Shown here one piece after another: positions 17,269-24,432 of a stretch of 64,000 nucleotides of DNA. Every line of letters begins with the position of its first letter. The first letter of the stretch is position 1. The DNA lies in the NCBI GenBank assembly GCA_047601145.1, contig JASGJW010000001.1:930001-994000 (forward strand), in the 5' to 3' direction. The position numbers were made by a program, and so were the translations under genes. The DNA is from UBA7672 sp047601145 (GTDB lineage Bacteria; Pseudomonadota; Alphaproteobacteria; Caulobacterales; Hyphomonadaceae). The notes beneath the pieces were generated by a model. It saw nothing but the letters and a program-made list of their open reading frames with translations. It had not been told where the DNA came from and did no database searches.

Positions 17269-18588
17269 ATGCCCGCCGATGCAACGACGAGCGAACTGAT
17301 CCACGACGACATCGAGATCGAAAACGAGGCGCCCAGGGGGCGCGTCGCAAGAGCGGTCGACGGGCTGAAGCGACGGCCATGGCTTACAGGCGGGGCGCTG
17401 GTCGTTCTCGTCGCCCTGGCGGTAATATTCAACCCGTTCAACACCAGGAAAGCCGAGATCGTGACGGCGACGGTCGGGCGCGGCGATGTCGAGCAGACGG
17501 TGCTCGCGACGGGCGTTCTTGAACCGGCCAAGCTGGTGAGCGTGGGCGCGCAGGCATCGGGGCAGGTGAAGAAGCTCTATGTCGCGCTGGGCGACACGGT
17601 GAAGGCGGGTGATCCGATCGCCGATATCGACTCACGCAATCAGGTCAACACCGTGAGCAATGCGCAGGCGGCGTTATCCAACGTCACGGCGCAGCGATCC
17701 GCGGCGTCGGCCAGCCTTACCGAGGCGCAACTCAATTTCGACCGCCAGAAACGCCTCTTCGATGCGGGCGCCGCCTCCAAGGCGGATTATGATTCTGCGC
17801 AGGCGCAGCTGGCCAATGCCCGCGCGAGCCTTGCGGCGGCGAGTGCGCAGATCAAGCAGGCCAACCTGACGCTGAACACGGCCGAGACCAATCTCGGCTA
17901 TACCAGGATCGTGGCGCCGATGGACGGGACGATCGTGGCGGTCGTCACGGAAGAGGGCCAGACGGTCAACGCCAACCAGTCGGCGCCGACCCTCGTGATG
18001 CTGGCGCAGCTCGACAAGATGACAGTCAGCGCGGAGATCTCCGAAGCCGACGTCGAGAAGGTCAATGAGGGGCAGGACGTCTATTTCACGACGCTGGGCA
18101 ATGCAAAGACGCGCCACTACGCCAAGCTGCGCACCGTGGCGCCGGCGCCTGAATCGATCGAGTCGCAGAGCTCGTCGTCCTCCTCCGCGAGCAGCACGAG
18201 CGCGGTCTACTACAACGGCCTGTTCGATGTGGACAATGCCGACGGCAAGCTCAAGACCGGCATGACGGCGCAGGTCAACATCGTGCTTGCCTCCGCCAAG
18301 GACGCGATCACGGTCCCCTCGGCAGCACTCGAGCGCCACGGGCGGCAGGACTATTTCGTCAAGGTCGTGAAGGACAACGGCGAGATCGAGCAGCGCGCCG
18401 TGAAGATCGGCATCAATACCAGCGTCACCGCGCAGGTGACGAGCGGCCTCAACGAAGGCGAGAAAGTCGTGGTCGCGGAAGTCACGGCCGAGCAGAAGGC
18501 GTCGCAATCGCAGAACCGCAACAGCTCCAATCCGCTGACGGGCGGCGGCACGCGGCGGCCGGGCGGCTTCAGGCCGGGCGGAGGTTGA
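17269..18588 (+). CDS. macA: Efflux periplasmic adaptor subunit, MacA-like (HlyD/RND family)
   Basis: A 439-residue membrane-fusion protein. One transmembrane segment at about residues 40-60 (WLTGGALVVLVALAVIF) is followed by the lipoyl/hairpin region starting VLATGVLEPAKLVSVGAQASGQV. Then come a long coiled coil (about 135-225) and beta-barrel domains (NLGYTRIVAPMDGTIV). A Ser-rich stretch near residue 305 and a Gly/Arg-rich tail are local additions. ATG 17269 has GAGG upstream; earlier in-frame starts lack an RBS. It is cotranscribed with macB, with the stop overlapping the first possible macB start. It bridges the ABC pump to an outer-membrane channel encoded elsewhere. Confidence 0.9.
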   Translation: MPADATTSELIHDDIEIENEAPRGRVARAVDGLKRRPWLTGGALVVLVALAVIFNPFNTRKAEIVTATVGRGDVEQTVLATGVLEPAKLVSVGAQASGQVKKLYVALGDTVKAGDPIADIDSRNQVNTVSNAQAALSNVTAQRSAASASLTEAQLNFDRQKRLFDAGAASKADYDSAQAQLANARASLAAASAQIKQANLTLNTAETNLGYTRIVAPMDGTIVAVVTEEGQTVNANQSAPTLVMLAQLDKMTVSAEISEADVEKVNEGQDVYFTTLGNAKTRHYAKLRTVAPAPESIESQSSSSSSASSTSAVYYNGLFDVDNADGKLKTGMTAQVNIVLASAKDAITVPSAALERHGRQDYFVKVVKDNGEIEQRAVKIGINTSVTAQVTSGLNEGEKVVVAEVTAEQKASQSQNRNSSNPLTGGGTRRPGGFRPGGG

Positions 18589-18593
18589 TGGTC

Positions 18594-20582
18594 ATGGCTG
18601 ATGCATCAACCTATGAGCAGGCGCCTCGGCCCACGCGGCGCACCTCTCCCGCGCTGATCGAACTCAGGAAGGTTCGGCGCGAATTCCCTGCAGGCGATGA
18701 AGTCGTCGTCGCGCTGAAGGATGTGAGCCTCACGATCGAGGCGGGTGAGATGGTGGCCATTGTCGGCTCGTCCGGCTCGGGCAAGTCGACGCTCATGAAT
18801 ATCCTCGGCTGCCTCGACCGGCCGACGAGCGGAACGTATCGCGTCCTCGGACGCGACACGCGGGAGATGGAGCCGGACGACCTCGCGGCGTTGCGACGCG
18901 AGCACTTCGGCTTCATCTTCCAGCGCTATCACCTGCTGCCGGATCTCACGGCGGCGGGCAATGTCGAGACGCCGGCGATCTATCTCGGGCGCGATCCGTC
19001 CGAGCGCCGGCGCGAGGCGAAGCGGATCCTGGCGCGGCTGGGCCTGAAGGACCGGGCGGGGCATACGCCGAACCAGCTCTCCGGCGGCCAGCAGCAGCGC
19101 GTCTCCATCGCGCGGGCGCTGATCAATGGCGGCGACGTCATTCTGGCCGATGAGCCGACGGGCGCGCTGGATACGACGACCGGCGAAGAGGTGATGCGCA
19201 TCCTGCGCCAGCTCAACTCCGAAGGCCGCACAATCATCATCGTCACGCACGACATGCATGTCGCCGAGCACGCCGACCGCATCATCGAGATCAGCGACGG
19301 CGCCATCATCTCGGACAAGCGCAAGCCCGGGTCGCATCGCGTCGAGGTGAAGGAGCGCCCGCACGGCAAGATCAGGCAGGGCGCCGAGAGCTGGCGTGAC
19401 CGCTTCAACGAGGCGTTCCGCATGGCGCTGCGTTCGATGCGCGCACACAAGCTGCGCACCTTCCTCACCATGCTCGGCATCATCATCGGCATCGCGGCCG
19501 TGGTGTCAGTTGTGGCGCTCGGCGAAGGATCGCGCAAACAGGTGCTGCAGAACATCTCGGCGCTGGGCACCAACACAATCGACGTGCGGCCCGGCACGGG
19601 CTTCGGCGACAGGCGCGCCTCGGCGACACGCACGCTGACAGTGGCAGATGCGGACGCGATCGCGGCGCAGAGCTATGTCGACAGCGTGACGCCGACAGTG
19701 AGCACGAGCGCGACGCTGCGGCGCGGGAATGTATCGGCGTCGGCGACGGTCAACGGCGTGGGCGACCAGTATTTCCGCGTACGCGGGATGCAGCTGCAGT
19801 CGGGCGCCCTGCTCAACGAGCAGAGCGTCGCCAATATCACGCAGGAGATCGTGATCGACCCCAACACGCGCGACACGCTCTTTCCGGGCGGCGAGAACCC
19901 GTTGGGGCAGGTTATCCTGGTGGGCCAGATGCCGGCGCGGGTGGTGGGCGTTGCGACCTCGACAGGCTTCGGCTCGGACCAGCTCAACGTCTATGCACCC
20001 TATACGTCTGTCATGCGCCGGCTGCTTGGGCAGGACTATCTGCGCTCGATCACCGTGCGGGTGAAGGACAATGCGCCGATGGATGCGGCGCAGACGGGCA
20101 TCACCAGCCTGCTCCTGAGCCGGCACGGCACGGAGGACTTCTATCTCAACAACACGGACGAGATCCGCCAGTCGATCGAACAGACCACCGGTACGATGAC
20201 GCTGCTGATCGCCTCCATCGCGGTGATCTCGCTGATCGTGGGCGGCATCGGCGTCATGAACATCATGCTCGTGTCGGTGACTGAGCGCGTGAAGGAGATC
20301 GGCGTGCGCATGGCCGTGGGCGCGCGGCAGGGCGATATCATGCAGCAGTTCCTGATCGAGGCTGTGCTGGTGTGCATGATCGGCGGGGCGCTGGGTGTTG
20401 CGCTGGCGCTGAGCTTCGGGGTGATCTTCCCGCTGTTCAATTCCACCTTCACGCTCGACTACTCGGCCGCCTCTATCGTGCTGGCGTTTGCGTGCTCCAC
20501 TGCGATCGGCGTCGCCTTCGGCTTCCTGCCGGCGCGAAGCGCATCGAAGCTCGATCCGATCGAGGCGCTTGCACGCGAATAG
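18594..20582 (+). CDS. macB: MacB-type ABC transporter, ATPase-permease fusion
   Basis: About 662 residues. The ATPase domain (about 20-245) has Walker A GSSGSGKST, signature LSGGQQQR and Walker B VILADEPTGAL. The permease part has one TM near residue 290, a large periplasmic domain, and three C-terminal TMs typical of MacB/FtsX. ATG 18594 gives the best distance from GGAGG at 18580; ATG 18588 and TTG 18585 are also in frame and overlap the macA stop. With MacA it forms a tripartite exporter that moves macrolides, peptides or lipoproteins from the periplasm. No TolC gene is nearby. Confidence 0.92.
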   Translation: MADASTYEQAPRPTRRTSPALIELRKVRREFPAGDEVVVALKDVSLTIEAGEMVAIVGSSGSGKSTLMNILGCLDRPTSGTYRVLGRDTREMEPDDLAALRREHFGFIFQRYHLLPDLTAAGNVETPAIYLGRDPSERRREAKRILARLGLKDRAGHTPNQLSGGQQQRVSIARALINGGDVILADEPTGALDTTTGEEVMRILRQLNSEGRTIIIVTHDMHVAEHADRIIEISDGAIISDKRKPGSHRVEVKERPHGKIRQGAESWRDRFNEAFRMALRSMRAHKLRTFLTMLGIIIGIAAVVSVVALGEGSRKQVLQNISALGTNTIDVRPGTGFGDRRASATRTLTVADADAIAAQSYVDSVTPTVSTSATLRRGNVSASATVNGVGDQYFRVRGMQLQSGALLNEQSVANITQEIVIDPNTRDTLFPGGENPLGQVILVGQMPARVVGVATSTGFGSDQLNVYAPYTSVMRRLLGQDYLRSITVRVKDNAPMDAAQTGITSLLLSRHGTEDFYLNNTDEIRQSIEQTTGTMTLLIASIAVISLIVGGIGVMNIMLVSVTERVKEIGVRMAVGARQGDIMQQFLIEAVLVCMIGGALGVALALSFGVIFPLFNSTFTLDYSAASIVLAFACSTAIGVAFGFLPARSASKLDPIEALARE

Positions 20583-20592
20583 GGTGAATTCG

Positions 20593-20636
20593 CACACAGG
20601 AGAATCGTGAGCAAAATTTTAGTCAGCTCACGTGTG
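20593..20636 (+). other. Nested inverted repeat after macB
   Basis: CACAC (20593-20597) and GTGAGC (20607-20612) pair with GCTCAC (20626-20631) and GTGTG (20632-20636). It starts 11 bases after the macB stop and lacks a T-run. It may protect the 3' end or be a weak terminator. The remaining 293-bp gap to the lipoprotein gene shows no other clear signal. Confidence 0.3.
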
Positions 20637-20875
20637 ACAAGGCGTGCACGGAAACGCACCAGTGTCGCGGTCTGCAGCCTCGATGCAGAATCGCAATTGA
20701 ATCAAATTCGTCCGGCAACGGATGAACCCGGTGTAATCAGAATAGGGCGAAATCCGTCACGCCGCCGACGCGAGTGAAGATGCGCAACATGCTGATCGCG
20801 TGAAGGTTTGCGGTCATTTCACTTGCCGCTTTTCCCGACTGATCCATGTTCGCGCGAGGTGATGGAGGTTACTCA

Positions 20876-21448
20876 ATGAATTTGAAAATACTCGCGGTTG
20901 TGGCCGTCATGGGTCTGGCTGCGGCTGCATGTCAGCAGATCCCGGAAGATATGACTGTCGTCGAATATTGTGCGAACGCCGACAACACGAACAAGGACGT
21001 CTGCAAGGTCAACGTCGAAGTCGACGGCCAGAAGCGCGCCCTTGCTGAAACCAACATGAGCCTCAGCCAGGCCCGTCAGATCGCCGACAGCGCGCTGTCT
21101 AAAGCGAACGCGGCGCAGGCTTCGGCCGATGCGGCCAAGGCGGCTGCCGATGCGGCGATGACGCAGGCTGCGTTCAACTGCGAAACCAAGACGGTTCAGA
21201 AGTCGAAAGTCGGTTCGTGCGGCACGGGCTACAAGGTCCAGTCGTGCGTGCAGACGCGCTTCACGTACAAGGCTGGCGCCCCGTCGATCCTCCGCGAGAT
21301 CAATGACGATGGCTGCCGCTTCAACGACAAGGTCCTCGAGATGCAGATCCGTTGCTGCACGACGGGTCCGAAGCCGGAGCCGACCGAAGCTGCCGCTCCG
21401 GTTGTGGAACAGCCGACCGCGCCGAAGACCCCGGCCCAGTCGTCGTAA
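20876..21448 (+). CDS. Cys-rich, Ala-repeat putative lipoprotein
   Basis: A 190-residue exported protein of unknown function. The signal peptide ends GLAAAAC, a loose lipobox, so Cys would be lipidated. Residues about 65-105 are an Ala-rich heptad region (QARQIADSALSKANAAQ and on) that resembles the alanine zipper of Lpp-type lipoproteins. The C-terminal part has about seven further cysteines, including RCC, suggesting disulfides, and a Pro/Ala tail. ATG 20876 has GGAGG five to six bases upstream; the longer frame from 20846 lacks that. A strong terminator follows. Confidence 0.75.
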   Translation: MNLKILAVVAVMGLAAAACQQIPEDMTVVEYCANADNTNKDVCKVNVEVDGQKRALAETNMSLSQARQIADSALSKANAAQASADAAKAAADAAMTQAAFNCETKTVQKSKVGSCGTGYKVQSCVQTRFTYKAGAPSILREINDDGCRFNDKVLEMQIRCCTTGPKPEPTEAAAPVVEQPTAPKTPAQSS

Positions 21449-21480
21449 GCGATACGATCGAGGTTGTACGACTCAGCGAG

Positions 21481-21509
21481 ACGCCGCCTCCTACCGGAGG
21501 CGGCGTTTT
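21481..21509. terminator. Rho-independent terminator between convergent genes
   Basis: A stem of ACGCCGCCTCC with GGAGGCGGCGT closes TACC and is followed by TTTTGCGTTTT on the plus strand. It ends the lipoprotein gene and may also work for the convergent DUF4386 gene. Confidence 0.85.
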
Positions 21510-21525
21510 GCGTTTTGGGCGCTCT

Positions 21526-22233
21526 TCAGGCGGCCTGTGCCGTCGGGATGCGAACGGTGCGGCCCTCGACCAGCAGCGTGACGCCGAGGATGAGGGTCCA
21601 GAGCGCCCAGAGCGAATAGGCGATCGCGTTGATGGTCGCGGCCATCGGCACGCCATAGGGCTCGAGCATGCCGGCCATGACGCCAAGGCTGAGCGCGAAG
21701 CCCGACAGGGAGAGGATGCGGCGGTCGGAGAAGAGCAGGGACGAGACGAGCAGCGTCCAGACGCCCGTGAACAGGTAGCCGAGATGTTCGCCGACGCCGA
21801 GGCCGAGATAGAGGTTGGTAGCGTCGAAAATCGAGACGGCCATGGCCTTGTCGGCGTCCGCGGCGCCCGGCGCGACATAGGTCGCAGCAAGGCCAGGCAC
21901 GAGGATCACCCAGCGGATGAGACCAAGCGCCTGCACAAGCCCGGCCAGCGCGCCGAAGGCCATGCCGAGCGAGGCGAGCAGGTTGTCGCGCTTCCAGAAA
22001 TGGAGACCGGCAGCAACCGTGGCCGGGATCATGCCGAGCGCCGCGGCCATCATTGCATACCAGTAGAGATGGAGATCGGCGCCGGCCGCCGCGAAGCGCG
22101 TCAGCACCCCGCCGCCGGGATGGCGGAGGATGTCGGGATAGTCGAACGTCATCTGCAGGCCGGTGAAGCCGGCGGTGAAGACGAGCGGGACGGCGACAAG
22201 CAGCAGGCCGGCAGTGTTCTTTGCGGAGGTCAT
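21526..22233 (-). CDS. DUF4386-like integral membrane protein
   Basis: A 235-residue protein with about six to seven hydrophobic segments. The start LLLVAVPLVFTAGFTG, followed by LQMTFDYPDILR, is typical of DUF4386 proteins, whose function is unknown. It overlaps the upstream TetR-type gene by four bases, so the two are translationally coupled. This is likely the membrane component of a small, self-regulated unit that also faces a divergent monooxygenase. Confidence 0.75.
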   Translation of the reverse strand: MTSAKNTAGLLLVAVPLVFTAGFTGLQMTFDYPDILRHPGGGVLTRFAAAGADLHLYWYAMMAAALGMIPATVAAGLHFWKRDNLLASLGMAFGALAGLVQALGLIRWVILVPGLAATYVAPGAADADKAMAVSIFDATNLYLGLGVGEHLGYLFTGVWTLLVSSLLFSDRRILSLSGFALSLGVMAGMLEPYGVPMAATINAIAYSLWALWTLILGVTLLVEGRTVRIPTAQAA

Positions 22234-22820
22234 TTCGATTTTTCCTTGATGTGGGGTGCGAGAATGCGGCGGAACATGCGGACGCCCTGATCGGAGACGG
22301 CGGGTGTGATTTCCTCCCCGCCGGCGTCGCGGAAGACGAGCCAGAAGTCGCCGACGAGCCAGAGCAGCTGGGTGATCTCATCCAGCGCGCGCTTGTCGGT
22401 CGGGACCATCAGGCCGGCGTCGATGAAATGGCGGAGCAGGGCGACAGTGTTGGCCATGCCGGCGTTGCGGTTGGCGCGGTATTCCTTCGCCAGCTCCGGA
22501 TCGGCAGCGAGCAGCATGGTGAGATCGCGGAAGAAGAAGCGATGGCGCCACTGGATCTCGAAATTGCCTGCGGCCATGGCGTCCATCGTCTTGAAGCTGG
22601 GGGATTTGCCGGTGGGCAGGGCGTAATTCTCCGCCCAGGACGCCATGATGCGCGCGAAGAGGCCGCGCACGATCTCGGCCTTGTTCCGGTAGTGGTAGTA
22701 GAGATTGCCGGGGCTCATCCCCAGCGCCTCGGCGATATGGTTGGTGGTGACATTGGCCGTGCCGCGCTCGTTGAAGAGCTCCAGCGCCTTGTCGAGAATG
22801 CGGGTCTTGGTGTCGGTCAT
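22230..22820 (-). CDS. TetR/AcrR family transcriptional regulator
   Basis: A 196-residue TetR-family regulator. The HTH is at residues about 5-50 (TRILDKALELFNERGT, then MSPGNLYYHYRNKAEI). A larger C-terminal TetR domain follows, with the motif ALPTGKSPSFK and an aromatic HRFFFRDLTML helix. It is cotranscribed with the DUF4386 membrane protein through a four-base overlap. The gap to the divergent small monooxygenase holds two copies of a palindromic operator (22830-22872). It probably represses both directions. The ligand is unknown. Confidence 0.88.
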   Translation of the reverse strand: MTDTKTRILDKALELFNERGTANVTTNHIAEALGMSPGNLYYHYRNKAEIVRGLFARIMASWAENYALPTGKSPSFKTMDAMAAGNFEIQWRHRFFFRDLTMLLAADPELAKEYRANRNAGMANTVALLRHFIDAGLMVPTDKRALDEITQLLWLVGDFWLVFRDAGGEEITPAVSDQGVRMFRRILAPHIKEKSK

Positions 22821-22829
22821 GGATCGAAC

Positions 22830-22872
22830 CTAGAGTATTTGCTCTAGGCTCGTTTAGAGTATTAGCTCTAGG
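22830..22872. promoter_or_regulatory. Two palindromic TetR-type operators
   Basis: CTAGAG-TATTTG-CTCTAG at 22830-22847 is repeated as TTAGAG-TATTAG-CTCTAGG at 22854-22872, 24 bp apart. The pair lies directly upstream of the regulator's ATG (22820) and the divergent TTG (22914). Two sites so close suggest cooperative binding of two dimers. Confidence 0.7.
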
Positions 22873-22913
22873 CCGTCAAGTGCGATGTTTGCGGAGCCAA
22901 AACGGAGGCTTTC

Positions 22914-23225
22914 TTGATCCTGATCACGGGGACGGTGGTGGTGGCGCCGGAGAACCGGGCGGCGTTCCTGGACGTTGCGATCCGGCACGTGAACCATTCC
23001 CGCGCCGAAGCGGGCTGCCTCGCCTATTCGTGCAACGAGGACGTGATGGCTCCCAACAGCTTCACCTTCGTGGAACGCTGGCGCGACCAGGCGGCCGTGC
23101 AATTCCACTTCGCGCAGGACTACAGCGGGGCATTCGTCGGTGAGATTCGCCGTCTGGCGATCAATTCCCCGGTTGTGGAAATCCACGATGTGGCAGGCAC
23201 GCGCGAGCACCGGCCGGGCGGCTGA
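22914..23225 (+). CDS. Antibiotic biosynthesis monooxygenase family protein (YgiN-like)
   Basis: A 103-residue ABM-domain protein of the small dimeric ferredoxin-like fold (YgiN, putative quinol monooxygenase). The start is ILITGTVVVAPENRAAFLD, and the core is CLAYSCNEDVMAPNSF followed by VERWRDQAAVQFHF. The TTG at 22914 has GGAGG five bases upstream. It is divergent from the TetR/DUF4386 operon and shares its double operator, suggesting induction by the same ligand, perhaps a quinone or aromatic. That link is inference. Confidence 0.85.
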   Translation: MILITGTVVVAPENRAAFLDVAIRHVNHSRAEAGCLAYSCNEDVMAPNSFTFVERWRDQAAVQFHFAQDYSGAFVGEIRRLAINSPVVEIHDVAGTREHRPGG

Positions 23226-23308
23226 GGCTCATTTGTGATGGTGAACGCCGCCAGCTGGCGGGCAGGGCTTGGCGCGCGCCGTGCAACCGTTAAGGGAATT
23301 GGCGTCGC

Positions 23309-23337
23309 GGGCCCGCCCATGCGGGCCCCTTGAGGGG
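23309..23337 (+). promoter_or_regulatory. Overlapping alternative hairpins before the 23347 gene
   Basis: GGGCCCGC and GCGGGCCC (23309-23328) form an eight-base-pair stem. CCCC at 23326-23329 can instead pair with GGGG at 23334-23337, which is part of the GAGGGG ribosome binding site. The two helices share bases and exclude each other, as in simple RNA switches. Confidence 0.35.
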
Positions 23338-23346
23338 TTATGTGCC

Positions 23347-24360
23347 GTGCCGGGACCGGACAATCTCGTCCTGCTGTTTTACGATGGTTACGAGCGGCAG
23401 GCCGAAGAGGCGCCGCTGAAGCGCCTCATGGCCGAGGCCAAGCGCTTTGCGCGCATGGCGTGGCGTACGTTGCGCCGGAAGCAGGTCTGGACCGGCCGCT
23501 TCATGACGTATCGCACGCTGCGCCTCGCACTCGAGACGGCGGGCTATACGGTCAAGGTGAACGACTTCGCGGCCGCCAGGCGTTATCCGGATCATCCGAT
23601 CGCGGCCTGTGGCTATGTCAGCGTGATCGACAAGGTGAAAGCCCTGCCGAACCCGCGCCTGCTTGGGCCTGGCCTTTACGATTCCCCGCTGCAGAACCCG
23701 ACGCTGATGCAGGATCCGCTCAACCGGCTCTACATCCAGCGCTGCGACTGGGAAATGCAGATGTTCAAGCCGTTCTACGGCGACAGGATCCGCATGTGGT
23801 ATCGCGGTTATGACCTCTCGCTGTTCGAGGATGTGCGCGGCGCTGCGAAGACCAACGACGTGCTGATCTACGACAAGATCTATCACGATCGCGATGCGCA
23901 CTATGCGCGGACCATTGCGCCCTTCATCGAGATGCTGAAGGCGCAGGGTCTGACCTACGAAATCATCGAGTACGGCGCCTATCACCACCACGACTATGTC
24001 GACGCGCTGCGCCGCAGCCGGTCGATGGCGTTCTTCGCTCACTCGGAAGTCATGGGGAATGCGCAGCTGGAAGCCAGTGCGATGAACGTCCCCGTCTATG
24101 CGTGGGATGAAGGTGTCTGGCTGGATGCGAAGGCGAAGCAGCTCTCCGACAAGCCGATCCCGGCCTCGTCCGTGACCCACTTCGACGATCGCTGCGGCGT
24201 GCGCTTCAAGATGGCGACGATGATGGAGCGCTGGCCTGCTTTCTGGGGCGCGCGCGAGACGTTCCAGCCGCGCGCCTATGTGGCGGAAGAATTGCCGCTG
24301 AAAGGCTCTGCCGACCTTTACATCAAGCACTATCGCGAAGCTGGCGGCCGGGTGGGCTGA
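23347..24360 (+). CDS. Glycosyltransferase-like protein of unknown function
   Basis: About 337 residues with no signal peptide. The layout suggests a GT-B glycosyltransferase fold: an N-terminal LVLLFYDGYERQ, a central DVLIYDKIYHD, and a late donor-site-like stretch, HSEVMGNAQLEASAMNVPVYAWDEG given here only by its key parts HSE, EASAMNVP and WDEG. I cannot assign a sugar or acceptor. The GTG at 23347 is nine bases after GAGGGG. The open frame reaches back to 23269 without an RBS. It stands alone between a hairpin-rich leader and a strong terminator. Confidence 0.6.
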   Translation: MPGPDNLVLLFYDGYERQAEEAPLKRLMAEAKRFARMAWRTLRRKQVWTGRFMTYRTLRLALETAGYTVKVNDFAAARRYPDHPIAACGYVSVIDKVKALPNPRLLGPGLYDSPLQNPTLMQDPLNRLYIQRCDWEMQMFKPFYGDRIRMWYRGYDLSLFEDVRGAAKTNDVLIYDKIYHDRDAHYARTIAPFIEMLKAQGLTYEIIEYGAYHHHDYVDALRRSRSMAFFAHSEVMGNAQLEASAMNVPVYAWDEGVWLDAKAKQLSDKPIPASSVTHFDDRCGVRFKMATMMERWPAFWGARETFQPRAYVAEELPLKGSADLYIKHYREAGGRVG

Positions 24361-24380
24361 TTCCACAAGGCCCAAAAGAA

Positions 24381-24412
24381 AAAGGCGGAAGACCGGCTGG
24401 TCTTCCGCCTTT
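24381..24412. terminator. Bidirectional terminator between convergent genes
   Basis: A 14-bp stem, AAAGGCGGAAGACC with GGTCTTCCGCCTTT, closes a GGCT loop. T-rich DNA follows on the plus strand and a run of A precedes, giving U-tracts in both directions. It separates the glycosyltransferase-like gene from the TonB receptor gene. Confidence 0.88.
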
Positions 24413-24432
24413 CTTGTTTCAGGCGATGAAGC

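Noticed and set aside
20607..20777. A 56-codon open frame starting GTG after AGGAGA, downstream of macB
   Set aside because: The RBS spacing is very short, the product is Arg-rich without a recognisable motif, and it overlaps the inverted repeat at 20593-20636. Not enough support for a gene.
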